A stretch of DNA of 64,000 bases from the NCBI GenBank assembly GCA_037953745.1, contig JBAKBP010013070.1:1-64000 (forward strand). The letters run 5' to 3'. Positions 20,751-33,115 of this stretch are shown here, piece by piece (position 1 is the stretch's first letter; the number at the start of each line of letters is the position of its first letter). The translations under genes and the position numbers were made by a program. The stretch is from Lithodes maja. Taxonomy: Eukaryota > Arthropoda > Malacostraca > Decapoda > Lithodidae. Below the pieces are notes generated by a model. The model saw only the letters and a program-made list of their open reading frames with translations, was not told where the DNA came from and did no database searches.

Positions 20751-23700
20751 TGTTATGCCCTGTTTTTCTACAGGTTTAACTTGGGTAATGTGAGTTCTAA
20801 ATGACTGGGTATATAAGGCTGCATGCACAATACAAGATATGAGGAATAGAGAACACAAAGGAACACATGGTAGCAAGTTGCACGATCACGTTTATTAATA
20901 TACCACTGCAGAATACTCGTGCAAGACAATATAATAGAATCGAACAACACTAGCATAAGTGGATCTGGATGGAGCCTAGTCTCCCACTTCCAACGTTCAG
21001 GTATTAATCTTCTGATCACTGGCTTTAATTCAACAGGTTTATATACCGAAGACCATCAATGTTACTTATAGAATTATATTCACTGTTAGATTTATTACTG
21101 GTAGCTCTGGTGCACAAGTAGTAGTTCACAGACTAGATTAGACACACGTATTTTAGAGCACGGGAATTCTAGTAACCTCAGGGGGTACTGATCTAAGTTT
21201 TATATTCTTGTCTCAGAAATACATAGAACGCAAATCAGTGGGCGAACATTCAGATATCACTAGGGTTTCCTTCTAGGTAATAATATCTGGGTATATGGTT
21301 GATTACGAGAGTTAGTATCGCCTGTTAATTATTGAACACTGATACGCTTAGCACTTCCTAATTGAATGGTTGTATGAATTATACTGGGGCAAAGAGATAG
21401 CCACTTCGTAGAAATATTAATTAGTGAATCTCTAAACAGCACAGTAATATGTAGTACTGATAAAGGGAATCTTGGGTAGTATCTGATGGGTCTGGTCCTG
21501 GTTATCTTGTGTCCATGATGTTGGGGGCTAACGACTGGTTCCGCGGCCGTCCAGGGGGTCCATATGTGTGAAGTTCTCAAATACGTGGGCAGGTTCTTCT
21601 ATCCAAATCTGCCACGGAGTCTGCCGGCTCTGGAATCTCAACTCCGGAACAACACAAGGGCAGAGCTAGAAGTTACTGCAGGGTAGTGACCCCTGGTTGG
21701 TGTCTAGCTTTCAACTGATTTGACTGGGGGCGGGAGCTAGATTTATAGGCTCGGTTCTGGACCCTGTAGACAGTAGGGATCTCGAGTCTTATGGACTTAT
21801 TTGAGCTCTCAATAGATATGGGGACTAGGTAAAATGGTATTTACTGTTGTGGCACATGGCTATAGGAAGCCTTTATATTTTCATATAACTGAGCCTTAGT
21901 AAGAGGTACTAATTTGGCTATACTGGAAGTATTTAGGGGAGAGAGACTGGATCTACTTTGCGAGGAGGATGGGGACAGCTGTGATACGAGCGTCTCTCTT
22001 AGATTGTTCAATCTTCATTCTATATGGTATAGCTGAGGTGCTAATTTAGTGATCAGAGCATGCAAGAAAGGTAAATGGTTTATTGTGAGTTAATAGAGGT
22101 TAGTAAAGGTGTTAGTCATGCATGGTTAGTTCATTGATAGGAAGAATTCCTGGGCTACCTGGCAATTACTCGGAAGTCAAAACAGGGGCCAGGTATACCT
22201 CCGCGGGGGTGTGGGTCTCCCTCTTCGGGTGGGCAAAAAGGGGGAGCTGGGCGCCCGCTCTCCGTGATAGTCGTCCGGCGGCTGTGGCTAGGGGCTTGCC
22301 ATATCACCAGTGTTTGTAATAACCCTCTGTGTATGAGACAGATGTGGGTGTCCTTAATACCAAAACCGAAGGTGCCTTGGCTAGCTGGTTTTACTCTGCT
22401 GGTTGTTAATTGTAGGGTTTGCTGGATGTGGTGGAGACTGGGTTGCTAACTCTGCCACATTTATCTGGAAGTATGGCAATAGAAGTTAGTTACTGGTGAG
22501 GCGGCTAGCCTCGCACCGACGACCATTGGGTGCAGGGTTGTGAATGGGTTGTAAGAGAGTAGATAGCATGCAAGGGGTTAGTAAAGTTCTAATGTTGTTC
22601 TGGCCTACTAAGTGAAGGTAGGCTGGATAGGAGTATATATATATAAAAGGTTGGAGAGCGTTAGCAACGGGAAATTCAATGATCTTCAAGAGGTATGAGA
22701 GAGAGGCTAGGTCGGACAAGAGTAGAGAAGCGCGGGGTCTTATAATGAGAGGGGAGGAGTTCAGGGGGGCTATAGGGGAATTTGACCCTAAGGTCTCTGG
22801 GCGTGGGGGTGGCATTAGGCTGCAGTTGATATGGGAGTTTGAAAAGGCAGTGGAGTACGTTAGCCAAATGCTACCGGGAAATGCAACTATGGGGTGGTAT
22901 ATAAGTCTGGAAAAGATAGAGTTATGTGATCCGTCCGAGGGGTTATGGATACTATTAGTTGGCTCTGGGAACTGCGTTTTCTATACTATATATATATACC
23001 AACAAAAGCGGCAGTTCGTAGGGGTACTTAGTTATTGTTTCGGGGTACTTATGACAGATTCTGTTAACAAGGTTATCTTATACAATCTCGGTTTGGGGTA
23101 AGAGGTGTATGACACAAAGTAAATTGGCGTAGTGTGGACTGTGGATACGAAGGAAGCAAGGGGAAGACGTATGACAATTGTGGAAAAGTAAATGGAAAAA
23201 GGTGAACACAATGGCGGATAAGGATACTTAACCTAAGGATTGAATACATAGATTTATGGGGTGATGGGTCTTCAGAAGCTTAGTCTGGCACGACAAGATG
23301 TTAGGGAATGTTAATATTAATACTTAAACTAAGGATTGCATACATCGATGAACGACGACATTATAGTCGTCGTCCTAATAAGGTGATGAAACCTGGTTGA
23401 TCTGTACTTGGCACAATACGACACAAGGACAGTGCCGCTATGTCGTATCAATACTGGTGGCAGTTAATATTATAGAGACACTTAGTTACTAGAGGAACAA
23501 TGCAAGGGGGCGACTGAGCACGGGTTACATATATATACTGTATATATTCGTCATGGGAAATGATATACGAGGTCTAGGGACAGGCGTGGGTGTTTTAACT
23601 TCTAAGATATATAACATCTACTTCTCGGATGTAAGAACATACATAGATATATGGCTGTCTGATTTGTTGGTCTTGGCTCAACCTAGGGACAGGGCATGGG

Positions 23701-24449
23701 TGTTTTTAATATGAATGTATATTCCTGTTCATCATCATTGTAGTTAGAAGTGTAGGACACGAGGGGGTAGTGTACGTGAGGTGTGGAAAATGGTCAGTTT
23801 AGAAGGGGTAGGTAGGTGCGGCCTGGAGCTGCTTAGCCCTGCGGGCTTGGGCCTGTCTGAATTGGCTGGCTCGGTCAGCTGGTCCTTTCGTTCTGTGGAC
23901 CTTTCTTTCGGGTGTTTCCTTTTGGTGTTCGCTCGTGGCTTCTGTCGTGGGCTTCTCGTTCTGGGGCATTTTAGGGTGTATAGAGTCGTGGTTAAAGGTT
24001 GGGAATCTATTGTTAGTGGATAAAACCACGGGAGGTTAGAGACTTAGAATTGGGGGACTATGATTGTTATATAACTAAATACAGGGCTGACGTAATCACG
24101 ATCTGATTTGGTGTGAAATGGAAGTTAAGGTGTCTTAGATCGCCTCGAACCTACACAATGAAAGTATTATAGTCTGTATGGTGGTTACATAATTAAATAC
24201 ATACTTAGGTGGTACATCAAGAATATCAGTGAGTAAAGTATTGTGGTTTGTATATTAGAAGACTGTGATTGAGAGACGTATAATATGTGGAATGAATTGA
24301 GAGAGAGAGAGACCAAATCGGGAAAGGAAAAAAGGGGCCTGGGATCTCGTTGGGGATGGTAGTTTCGCTCTCAGGATTTTTGTTCCTGTGGCTCGTTAGG
24401 GTTGGAGGTTTCGCTCTCAGGATTTTCGTACCACAGCGTTCCTGTGGCA
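20751..24449 (-). mobile_element. Long LTR (copy B), 3' LTR of the gag-only element
   Basis: Read on the minus strand, the LTR starts TGCCACAGGAACG at 24449 and ends GGGCATAACA at 20751, the TG...CA form. Its length is 3,699 bases, exceptionally long for an LTR. A polypurine stretch lies just outside 24449, as expected at the 5' edge of a 3' LTR. The matching 5' LTR is 27729-31514. Inside are a hairpin with arms ACGACGAC (about 23352-23378), the pair ATACGACA/TGTCGTAT (about 23417-23449), and short (GA)n at 24298. No large coding sequence is present. Confidence 0.82.
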
Positions 24450-24470
24450 TTTTACTTCCATCTCCTTTAT
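24450..24470 (-). promoter_or_regulatory. Candidate polypurine tract
   Basis: On the minus strand the bases before the 3' LTR read AAAGGAGATGGAAGTAAAA. The equivalent site at 53147 in the related copy reads AAGGAGAGGGAAGTAAAAA. This is where plus-strand DNA synthesis would be primed. Confidence 0.65.
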
Positions 24471-25080
24471 ATTAGGTACGACCTCGTACCTCAAGGTTGG
24501 AGTACGTAGGTTTGTTCAGGGGGGCCAGGTCAGGTCGGTGAGGGGGTTAGGTTGGAGGGAAATGGCAGCCTGTCGGTGAGGACGAAGATTACTGTCATCC
24601 CGACTAGCAACAGACTGTTCAGAAAAGAACAGATAATTAAGAGCATAGGAAAATTAATAAGAGTTAAAGTGTTTAACAATGTATAAGACAAATTTAAAAG
24701 ATAGTCAGAAAAGTGTAGGTTAACAAGAAAAGTAGTATGACTAAGGGAAAACAAATATAATATATACAGTATATGGAAAACATGTAAATTTACGAAAGAA
24801 CAGATAATTAAGAACACAGGAAAATTAAGAAGAGGTAACGTGTTTAACAATGTATAAAACAAATTTAAAAGATAGTCAGAAAAGTGTAGGTTAACAAGAA
24901 AAGTAGTATGACTAAGGAAAAAAAATATAATATATACAGTATATGAAAAACATGTAAATTTGTAGAATCATGCCCAATCGCTTAGGAATTGAAAACAATC
25001 AACACAAAATCCTATGGAAATTCCAGTACCATAATATCCTCATCATCATCAGGGGGGGGGGGGGTTATTTAGGGTCGCCG

Positions 25081-27658
25081 TTAGTCTGGGTGACGGTCTG
25101 GTAATAGGGGTGGTGGTGGTGGTGGTTGTGGTTTTGACCTTGGGGTTTCACTTTCACTTTGGAAGGGAGGGGTGGATATACCGTCAGGTTTGCTGTTCGG
25201 AATGTGGGTCTGGGTGAGAGCTGGCCCGGGGCCAGTTTTGGAGGGAGGTTTAAATAGTTTCGGTCGGGGGTAGTGATAGGGGGGGTTTAAAGGTGAAACG
25301 GGCAGGTCGAGTCGGGGTTGTTGTTGCGGAAGAGGTTGGTGCTGGGGAGGGGTTGAATTGTGTAGAGAGTTGTGGTCGTGAGTGGGGTTTGGGGAAGGGT
25401 GACTAAGGCTGGAGGTTGAGAGTTTACTATGATCGGGTGGTTTGGAGGTTTGGGGTGTGGGGATTTGATAGGGAGATGGTGGGGGGGGTCTGGGCAGGCA
25501 GGGTTGTGGTTTGAGAGGGGTTGAATTTGGACTGATTTTATTTTCGGGAGAGACATGGATGGGATTTCGAGGAGTGGTTGAAGTTGAGAGGTTGATTATG
25601 TTGTTTGGGGCGAGAGAGAAAGTAGTATTTTGGGGTTTAGCCAAGGTGGAAAAAGTTTTGTGGTTGGATTTGAATGGGCGTGGTATTTTGTCGAGCGGAA
25701 TCTTTGGGAGTGGAATTTTGGGCGGATGGGGTAACGGTGAAGAGGGGGGTAAGATAGGGGGGAAAGAGGAGGTAGGGGTTATGTACGGGGGTGATTTTTC
25801 GTTCTGAATGTGGTCGTGAGAGGTTAGGCTGGCAGGGTGGGAATTGGTGGAGGTTGAAAGTTTAGCTGGGCTCATGATGGTGGGGGGACCGACTGGTGAG
25901 CAGGTGTTCGGTACGCATGAGGGGGGGAAAATCACTTTGGTGGGGGTCACGCGTGAGGGGGGGATTAACGGCGCGTGTGGGAGGATCAGAGTGGTGAGGT
26001 GTGTCGGTGGCAGTGACGGTTTGTTTAGAGGTTATATGGGATTGGTGGGTTTGTCTGTCATGAGGGGGTGAGTCAAGTGTGGGGTTTTGAAGTTTTCTAG
26101 GGGTGTGAATTGTGTGGGGGTGGAAGGGAGCTACTGACGGAAAACTGTCACAAGGGGAATTTTGTTGTTTGTGGAATAGCTGAACATTTCTGGGGGCATG
26201 GGGAAAACATTTTTTTGTACATAGGTCGGCATTTTCCCTGGAAACACGTGCACATAAATATTTGTTAGAATGGTTGTTACATACATCCGAGTCTGTCCTG
26301 GAAACATGGGAGGATTTATCTTGGACCGATGGGGGTCTGGGTGATTGACAGGTAAATTGTGGGGATGAGGTGAGTAGGTCAGTTTGGAGAGATTGTTGCG
26401 GAGGAGATTTGTCTCGGACAACAATGGAATTTGGTAGGATGGATGAAGGAGGCATTGATGGAGATTTTGGTTCTGGTGCTGGATTATGGGGCAGAAGTAG
26501 GTTGGTGAGCGGGGGTGTTACTGGAGGTGGATTCAAGGGCGGTTCGGGTAATGTTGGAGAGGGTGACAAGGGAGGGGGGGAATAGGAGGTAGGCGGAGCT
26601 ATAGCATTCCTGGTTGATGCGGGTGTTTGAAGGGGTTCACCGAGGTTGGGCAGGTGGGGAGATGATGGTGGGGGGTGTGAGGTTGACAGTTTTGAGGGGG
26701 GGACAGGTGATGAATATGAGGAAGTGAGAGGCATGACAGGTTGTTGAGCAGCATTTTTTAGGGGTGAATTTGAAAAAGAATTGGTTACTGTGGGGGTGAT
26801 CATTTCTACGTGCTGTGGTTTGTTGGCAGGCATAGAAAAAGGATGGGGTTTATGGGGTAACACAATTGATGGAAGATGATCGTTGGTGGATGGCTGGGCA
26901 GGGGAAAATTTAGGGATGGTCAGAGAGGATAGAGGCAAGGAAGAGTGCACTGGGGTTGGACTTTCACCGGAAGTCATTTTGGAAGGGTGCACAGAGTTTT
27001 CTTTAGGGGGATGGAGGGACTTATCAATGATAGTGTTCAGTGGACGAATACATTTACTTTCTTGGATAGGGGCTGAAGGGTTGGATAGGGGATTCATTGA
27101 ACTGAGTAGGCATTCTTCTCTGATGGAGAGCATATGTTCTTCGAATAAGCCGTACGGGTCGAGATGGGCGGTGATGTGGGGTGGGTGGATGTTTAATAAT
27201 GCGGTGAATAAGAGTTCATTTTGTTGCTCGTCATCTTCAGAGCTATACGTGGTCCTCACGTATCTGTAGAGTTGTATGAGGGTCACATTTATATCCCCTT
27301 CATACTTGATCTCGTCGGCTTTTATTATTTTGGGGGCGACGAGGGAACCCAAAAGTGGCCCTAAGGTCCGGATCACGAGGGATCGAAACTGGTTCCAGGT
27401 AAGCTTTTGCTTTACCTGTTAAGCAATTTGGCAAAAAGAATAGCTACAGGTAAGCTTATCAACAATTTGGGAAACGGCTTTTCCCAATTGCATAATGTGC
27501 AATGATGCAACAGCGATTTTGTCGCGGCCATTTTGAAATGCCACAACGTACAGTGGCTTTATTATGTCTAAGTAAGTGGCGATATCATACGTGTTTACAT
27601 CATACTCGGGAATGTGTGTGAGTATCATAGCGGGCTGCCATTTTTGCGATGTTGCCAT
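25081..27658 (-). pseudogene. Gag-like gene of the long-LTR element, proline-rich, no pol
   Basis: I choose the ATG at 27658 (MATSQKWQPAM). Coding runs about 80 codons to an in-frame TAA at 27419-27421. It continues in the same frame (KLTWNQFRSLVIRTLGPLLG) to 25862, after which a one-base shift in a G run near 25883 moves it to the frame ending at 25081. The total is about 855 codons. The first 190 residues look like a folded, helix-rich protein (DVNTYDIATYLDII, IMQLGKAVSQIVDKL, LIQLYRYVRTTYSS), consistent with a capsid-like domain. The rest is proline-, serine- and threonine-rich. No zinc knuckle, protease, RT or integrase is visible. A 51-bp segment flanked by AAGCTTACCTG repeats contains the TAA. 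Removing it would restore KLTW, so the stop probably came with a local duplication. No known gag family could be assigned. Confidence 0.62.
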
Positions 27659-27710
27659 GCTTCTACTGTTCCAAACTTGCAGTGTAATGCAACCTTTTAT
27701 CCGAATCAAG

Positions 27711-27728
27711 AACCACCGCTGCCGCCAA
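27711..27728 (-). promoter_or_regulatory. Candidate primer-binding site
   Basis: Directly inside the 5' LTR, the minus strand reads TTGGCGGCAGCGGTGG. A TGG start one base from the LTR is the usual complement of a tRNA 3' CCA end. The tRNA was not identified. Confidence 0.5.
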
Positions 27729-30700
27729 TGTTATGCCCTATTTTTCTACAGGATTAACTTGGGTAATGTGAGTTCTAAATGACTGGGTATATAAGGCTGC
27801 ATGCACAATACAAGGTATGAGGAATAGAGAACACAAAGAAACACATGGTAACAAGATACACAATCACGTTTATTGATATACCACTGCAGAATACTCGTGC
27901 AAGACAATATAATAGAATTGAACAACACTAGCATAAGTGGATCTGGATGGAGCCTAGTCTCCCACTTCCATCAGGTATTAATCTTCTGATCACTGGCTTT
28001 AATTCAACAGGTTTATATACCGAAGACCATCAATGTTACTTATAGAATCATATTCACTGTTAGATTTATTACTGGTAGCTCTGGTGCACAAGTAGTAGTT
28101 CACAGACTAGATTAGACACGCATATTTTAGAGCACGGGAATTCTAGTAACCTCAGGGGGTACTGATCTAAGTTTTATATTCTTGTCTCAGAAATACATAG
28201 GATGCAAATCAGTGGGCGAACATTCAGATATCACTAGGGTTTCACTTCTATGTAATAATATCTGGGTATATGGTTGATTACGAGAGTTAGTATCGCCTGT
28301 TAATTAATGGACACTGATACGCTTAGCACTTCCTAATTGAATGGTTATATGAATTATACTGGGGCAAAGAGATAGCCACTTCGTAGAAATATTAATAATT
28401 TGAATCTCTAAACAGCACTGTAACAATGTAGTATTGATAAAGGGAATCTTGGGTAGTATCTGATGGGTCTGGTCCTGGTTATCTTGCGTCCATGATGTTG
28501 GGGGCTAACGACTGGTTCCGCGGCCGTCCAGGGGGTCCATATGTATGAAGTTCTCAAATACGTGGACAGGTCCTTCTATCCAAATCTGCCACGGAGTCTG
28601 CCGGCTCTGGAATCTCTCAACTCCGGAACAACACAAGGGCAGAGCTAGAGGTTAACTTCAGGGTAGTGACCACTGGTTGGTGTCTAGCTTTCAACTGATT
28701 TTACTGGGGGCTGGAGCTGGGTTTATAGGCTCGGTTTTGGGCCCTGTAGGCCATAGGGATCTCGAGTCTTATGGACTTATTTGAGCTCTCAATAGATACG
28801 GGGACTAGGTAAGGTGGTGATTACTGTTGTGGCACATGGCTATAGGAAGCCTTCATATATTAATAGAACTGAGCCTTAGTAAGAGGTACTATTTTGGCTA
28901 TACTGGAAGTATTGAGGGGAGAGAGACTGGATCTACTATGCGAGGAGGATGGGGACAGCTGTGATAGGAGCGTCTCTCTTAGATTGTTCAATCTTCATTC
29001 TATGGTATAGCTGAGGTGCTAATTTAGTGATCAGAGCATGCAAGAAAGGTAAATGGTTTATTGTGAGTTAATAGAGGTTAGTAAAGGTGTTAGTCATGCA
29101 TGGTTAGTTCATTGATAGGAAGAATTCCTGTGCTACCTGTCAATGACCCGGGAGTCAAAACAGGGGTCAGGTATACCTCCGCAGGGGTGGGGGTCTCCCT
29201 CCTCGGGTGGGTAAAAAGGGGTAGCTGGGCGCCCTCTCTCTGTGATGGTCGTCCGGCGGCTGTGGCTAGGGGCTTGCCATATCACCAGTGTTTGTAATAA
29301 CCCTCTGTTTATGAGACAGATGTGGGTGTTTTTAATATCAAAACCGAAGGTGCCTTGGCTAGCTGGTTATAAACGGTTGGTTGTTAATTTCATGGTTTGC
29401 TTGGTGTGGTGGAGACGGGTTGCTAACTCTGCCACATTTATCTGGAAGTATGGCAATAGAAGTTAGTTACTGGCGAGGCGGCGAGCCTCGCTCCGACGAC
29501 CATTGGGTGCAGGGTTGTGAATGGGTTGTAAGAGAATAGATGGCATGCAAGGGGTTAGTAAAGTTCTAATGTTGTTCTGGCCTACTAAGTGAAGGCAGGC
29601 TGGATAGGAGTATATATATAAAAGGTTGGAGAGCGTTAGCAACGGAAAAATCAAGGATCTTCAAGAGGTATGAGAGAGAGGCTAGGTCGGACAAGAGTCG
29701 AGAAGCGCGGGTATCTTAATGAGAGGGGGGGAAGCTCAGGGGGCTACAGGGAAATTTGACCCTAAGGTCTCTGGGCGTGGGGGTGGCATTAGGCTACAAT
29801 TGCTATTGGAGTTTGAAAGGACAGTGAAAGTACGTTAGCCAAATGCTACCGGGGGATGCAAATACGGGGTGGTATATGAGTCTGGAAAAGATAGAATCAT
29901 GTGGACTGTGGATACGAAGGAGGTAAGTGGAAGACGTATGACAATTGTGGAAAAGTAAATGGAAAAAGGTGAACACAATGGCGAATAAAGACACTTAACC
30001 TAAGGCTTGCATACATAGATTTATGGGGCGATTGTCTTCAGAAACTTAGTCTGGCAAGACAAGGTATTTTAGGGTATGTTGATATTAATACTTAACCTAA
30101 GGATTGAATACATAGATTTTATGGGCGATGAGTCTTCAGAAACTTAGTCTGGCAAGACAAGATATGTTAGGGAATGTTAATATTAATACTTAAACTAAGG
30201 ATTGAATACATAGATTTATGGGGGCGATGGGTCTTCAGAAACTTAGTCTGGCAAGACAAGATATGTTAGGGAATGTTAATATTAATACGTAACCTAAGGA
30301 TTGAATACATCGATGAACGACGACATTATAGTCGTCGTCCTAATAAGGTGATGAAACCTGGTTGATCTGCACTTGGCACAATACGACACAAGGACAGTGC
30401 CGCTATGTCGTATCGATACTGGTGGCAGTTAATATTATAGAGACACTTAGTTACTCGAGGAACAATGCAAGGGGGCGACTGAGCACGGGTTACATATATC
30501 TATACTCGTCATGGGAAATGATATACGAGGTCTAGGGACAGGCGTGGGTGTTTTAACTTCTAAGATATATAACATCTACTTCCCGGATGTAAGAACATAC
30601 ATAGATATATGGCTGTCTGATTTGTTGGTCTTGGCTCAACCTAGTGACAAGGCATGGGTGTTTTTAATATGAATGTATATTCCTGTTCATCATCATTGTA

Positions 30701-31512
30701 GTTAGAAGTGTAGGACACGAGGGGGTAGTGTACGTGAGGTGTGGAAAATGGTCAGTTTAGAAGGGGTAGGTAGGTGCGGCCTGGAGCTGCTTAGCCCTGC
30801 GGGCTTGGGCCTGTCTGAATTGGCTGGCTCGGTCAGCTGGTCCTTTCGTTCTGTGGACCTTTCTTTCGGGTGTTTCCTTTTGGTGTTCGCTCGTGGCTTC
30901 TGTGGTGAGCTTCTCGTTCTGGGGCATTTTAGGGTGTATAGAGTTGTGGTTAAAGGTTGGAAATCTATAGTTAGTGGATAAAACCACGGGAGGTTAGAGA
31001 CTTAGAATTGGGGGACTATGATTGTTATATAACTAAATACAGGGCTGACGTAATCACGATCTGATTTGGTGTGAAATGGAAGTTAAGGTGTCTTAGATCA
31101 CCTCGAACCTACACAATGAAAGTATTATAGTCTGTATGGTGGTTACATAATTAAATACATACTTAGGTGGTACATCAAGAATATCAGTGAGTAAAGTATT
31201 GTAGTTTGCCTCGAACCTACACAATGAAAGTATTATAGCCTGTATGGTGGTTACATAATTAAATACATACTTAGGTGGTACATCAAGAATATCAGTGAGT
31301 AAAGTATTGTGGTTTGTATATTAGAAGACTGTGATTGAGAGACGTATAATATGTGGAATGAATTGAGAGAGAGAGAGACCAAATCGGGAAAGGAAAAAGG
31401 GGCCTGGGATCTCGTTGGGGATGGTATTTTCGCTCTCAGGATTTTTGTTCCTGTGGCTCGTTAGGGTTGGAGGTTTCGCTCTCAGGATTTTCGTACCACA
31501 GCGTTCCTGTGG

Positions 31513-31514
<2 letters not shown>
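27729..31514 (-). mobile_element. Long LTR (copy C), 5' LTR of the gag-only element
   Basis: At 3,786 bases it is the partner of 20751-24449, with the same terminal bases (minus strand TGCCACAGG ... GGGCATAACA). It is longer than copy B mainly because a 97-98-bp unit is repeated more often (29995-30300) and a block around 31140-31320 is duplicated. Copy C lacks the MITE present in copy A. It ends in a (TA)n tract. Confidence 0.82.
29995..30300. repeat. Variable-number ~97-bp tandem repeat within the LTR
   Basis: Units beginning TTAA(C/A)CTAAGG recur at about 29995, 30092, 30190 and 30289 in copy C. Copies B and D have fewer units, and copy A is broken inside the second one. Copy number therefore differs between LTRs of the same family. 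Confidence 0.8.
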
Positions 31515-31596
<82 letters not shown>

Positions 31597-32038
31597 TGCA
31601 GATACAATCTACTGTATATGGAGAAATGAGGTATCCAATGAACTATTTGATAGAGTATAAGGGAAAACGCATCAAGTAAGGGGTAACTATTGTATTTCAT
31701 ATATTGTTAATTATTGCCAATTATCTAATTCAGTTTGAGTTAATTACGTATATCAGTATATGTAACATAAAAAATAGGAAAAAATAGCTTTAAAGCAACT
31801 TTTGGATAGTTCTAGAGTGATAGACAGTAATATTATGAATTATAGTGATCTCGGCGTGTAAAATTAGCTTGACCGAGATCTAACCTTGACTTCTCCGACC
31901 CGCCATATTTGAGCTAGGGCTCGCTACAGTTTCCTTAATTTCTCGTTTATATGGTATTACATTACGCTATAAAATACTTGCACTGTAATAGAACGACAAC
32001 ACTAACAATGGCGATAATAATAAAGTAGGTCTACTTAC
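31515..32038. other. (TA)n microsatellite and AT-rich non-coding sequence
   Basis: A (TA)n tract fills 31515-31592. The remainder has no gene. A short hairpin with arms GATCTCGG/CCGAGATC lies at about 31848-31880. In the THAP gene model this is intron next to the first exon, whose donor is at 32038. Confidence 0.7.
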
Positions 32039-32191
32039 TTTGCTGTTGTGATTGGGAGTAAAATGGTGTCTCTTTATAGCTCTAAGCCACTCGTTCCACA
32101 ATATTTCATTTGTTGGGAACGAAAAAACACACACTTTTGGGCCACTGGCATAATTGCCTTTGCACAATGGCACACAACACTTATTTGGCAT
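32039..32191 (-). pseudogene. First exon of the THAP/P-element-like transposase
   Basis: The 51-codon exon starts MPNKCCVPLCKGNY. It has the first half of a THAP zinc finger: C-x4-C (Cys6 and Cys10, or Cys5), then FSFP, W.EWLRAIKR and FTPNHNSK. It ends at AAA followed by GTAAGTAG, a consensus 5' splice donor at 32038, in phase 0. The missing second half of a THAP domain (Cys-x2-His, then an AVP.-type tail) is found downstream on the same strand at 16067 and also starts in phase 0. THAP domains bind DNA, and in P-element-type transposases they sit at the N-terminus. It could instead belong to a separate host THAP gene. The complementary exon boundaries favour one gene. Confidence 0.75.
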
Positions 32192-33111
32192 CGTGATATG
32201 AACCACTGAATCGAGTTACTCATGAATATATCCGTGAATTCTTTGATTAAAACAGAAACACAGACATGCTGCCTTCTCACGCGCAGAGTGTTCAGGACTG
32301 GCTAGGTAGGTACTGCCCTGGTGAGGGAAGGGGTGATGGTCAGGTCACAGACCGATGGACCAAGTGTGGTGACGTAGTGCTGACGTCACGAGACCATCGC
32401 ACAGGCCTTGTATATAGGAGGCCGTGTCACAGCTCGCTAGCCTCGCACACATTTTTTATTGACGTAGTTTTTAGACTGGGCTGGTAGTTCTTATACTAAG
32501 GTTTCAGGAATTTAGCAATGTTAGTTTTCTTTAGCAGAGTGAATATCATAAGTTTAGCTTAAGATTATACATTAAACATGGTGATATTAATTAAAAAGAT
32601 TCCTAATCCTGAAGACTGAATTGGCAATAGTGCGGGTGCTGCTAGGTCACGTGATTTTTCCTCCCGTGATTACGGAGGGGATGATTCGCAGACAGGGTTT
32701 TCTAACGCTTATTAAAGGGCGTTACAATCGCTAATTAGTTTAGATTTATTTAGGATAGTTAATACTGAGATTCTTACTTATGTAAAAACTTCATGCATAA
32801 TAAGTTTTTAAGGTTATTCGAGGCCTATTCTTAGTGACTGGATAGGTTGGTCTGTTTGATTTGAAAATAGAGAATTGTAGTTGTTTAGAGAAGGCATGTA
32901 TATAGTTGTTTATATAGAAGATAGACAAAAACTACTCTGTGTGTGTGACATGGTTCTTACATAATTACATACATACATAAATAACACATACAAAATGGTA
33001 GGTATATTGAAACCTTCGTAATATTAATATTGTGGGACATGGTTCTTACATAATTACATACATACATAAATAAAACATAAAGACATGATAGTTGTCATAA
33101 TCTTTGTTTCC
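32192..33111. other. Non-coding region with a partial 88-bp tandem repeat
   Basis: No convincing gene is present; the 73-residue ORF at 32266 has no recognisable feature. The motif GACATGGTTCTTACATAATT recurs at 32948 and 33036 (period 88) and again at 34013 after the inserted MITE. The MITE therefore landed in a short tandem array. Sequence just upstream of the THAP exon would be its 5' flank. Confidence 0.6.
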
Positions 33112-33115
33112 TTAA

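Noticed and set aside
25051..25066. G run as a functional quadruplex element
   Set aside because: It is a simple homopolymer next to a (CATCAT)n stretch. The related copy at 53673 has only a short G run, so there is no sign of conservation.
25511..26585. Gly-rich plus-strand ORFs at 25511, 25844, 26370 and 26883
   Set aside because: They are the complement of the proline-rich gag-like gene. The strand with a folded-looking N-terminus, PBS and purine tract in the right places is the minus strand.
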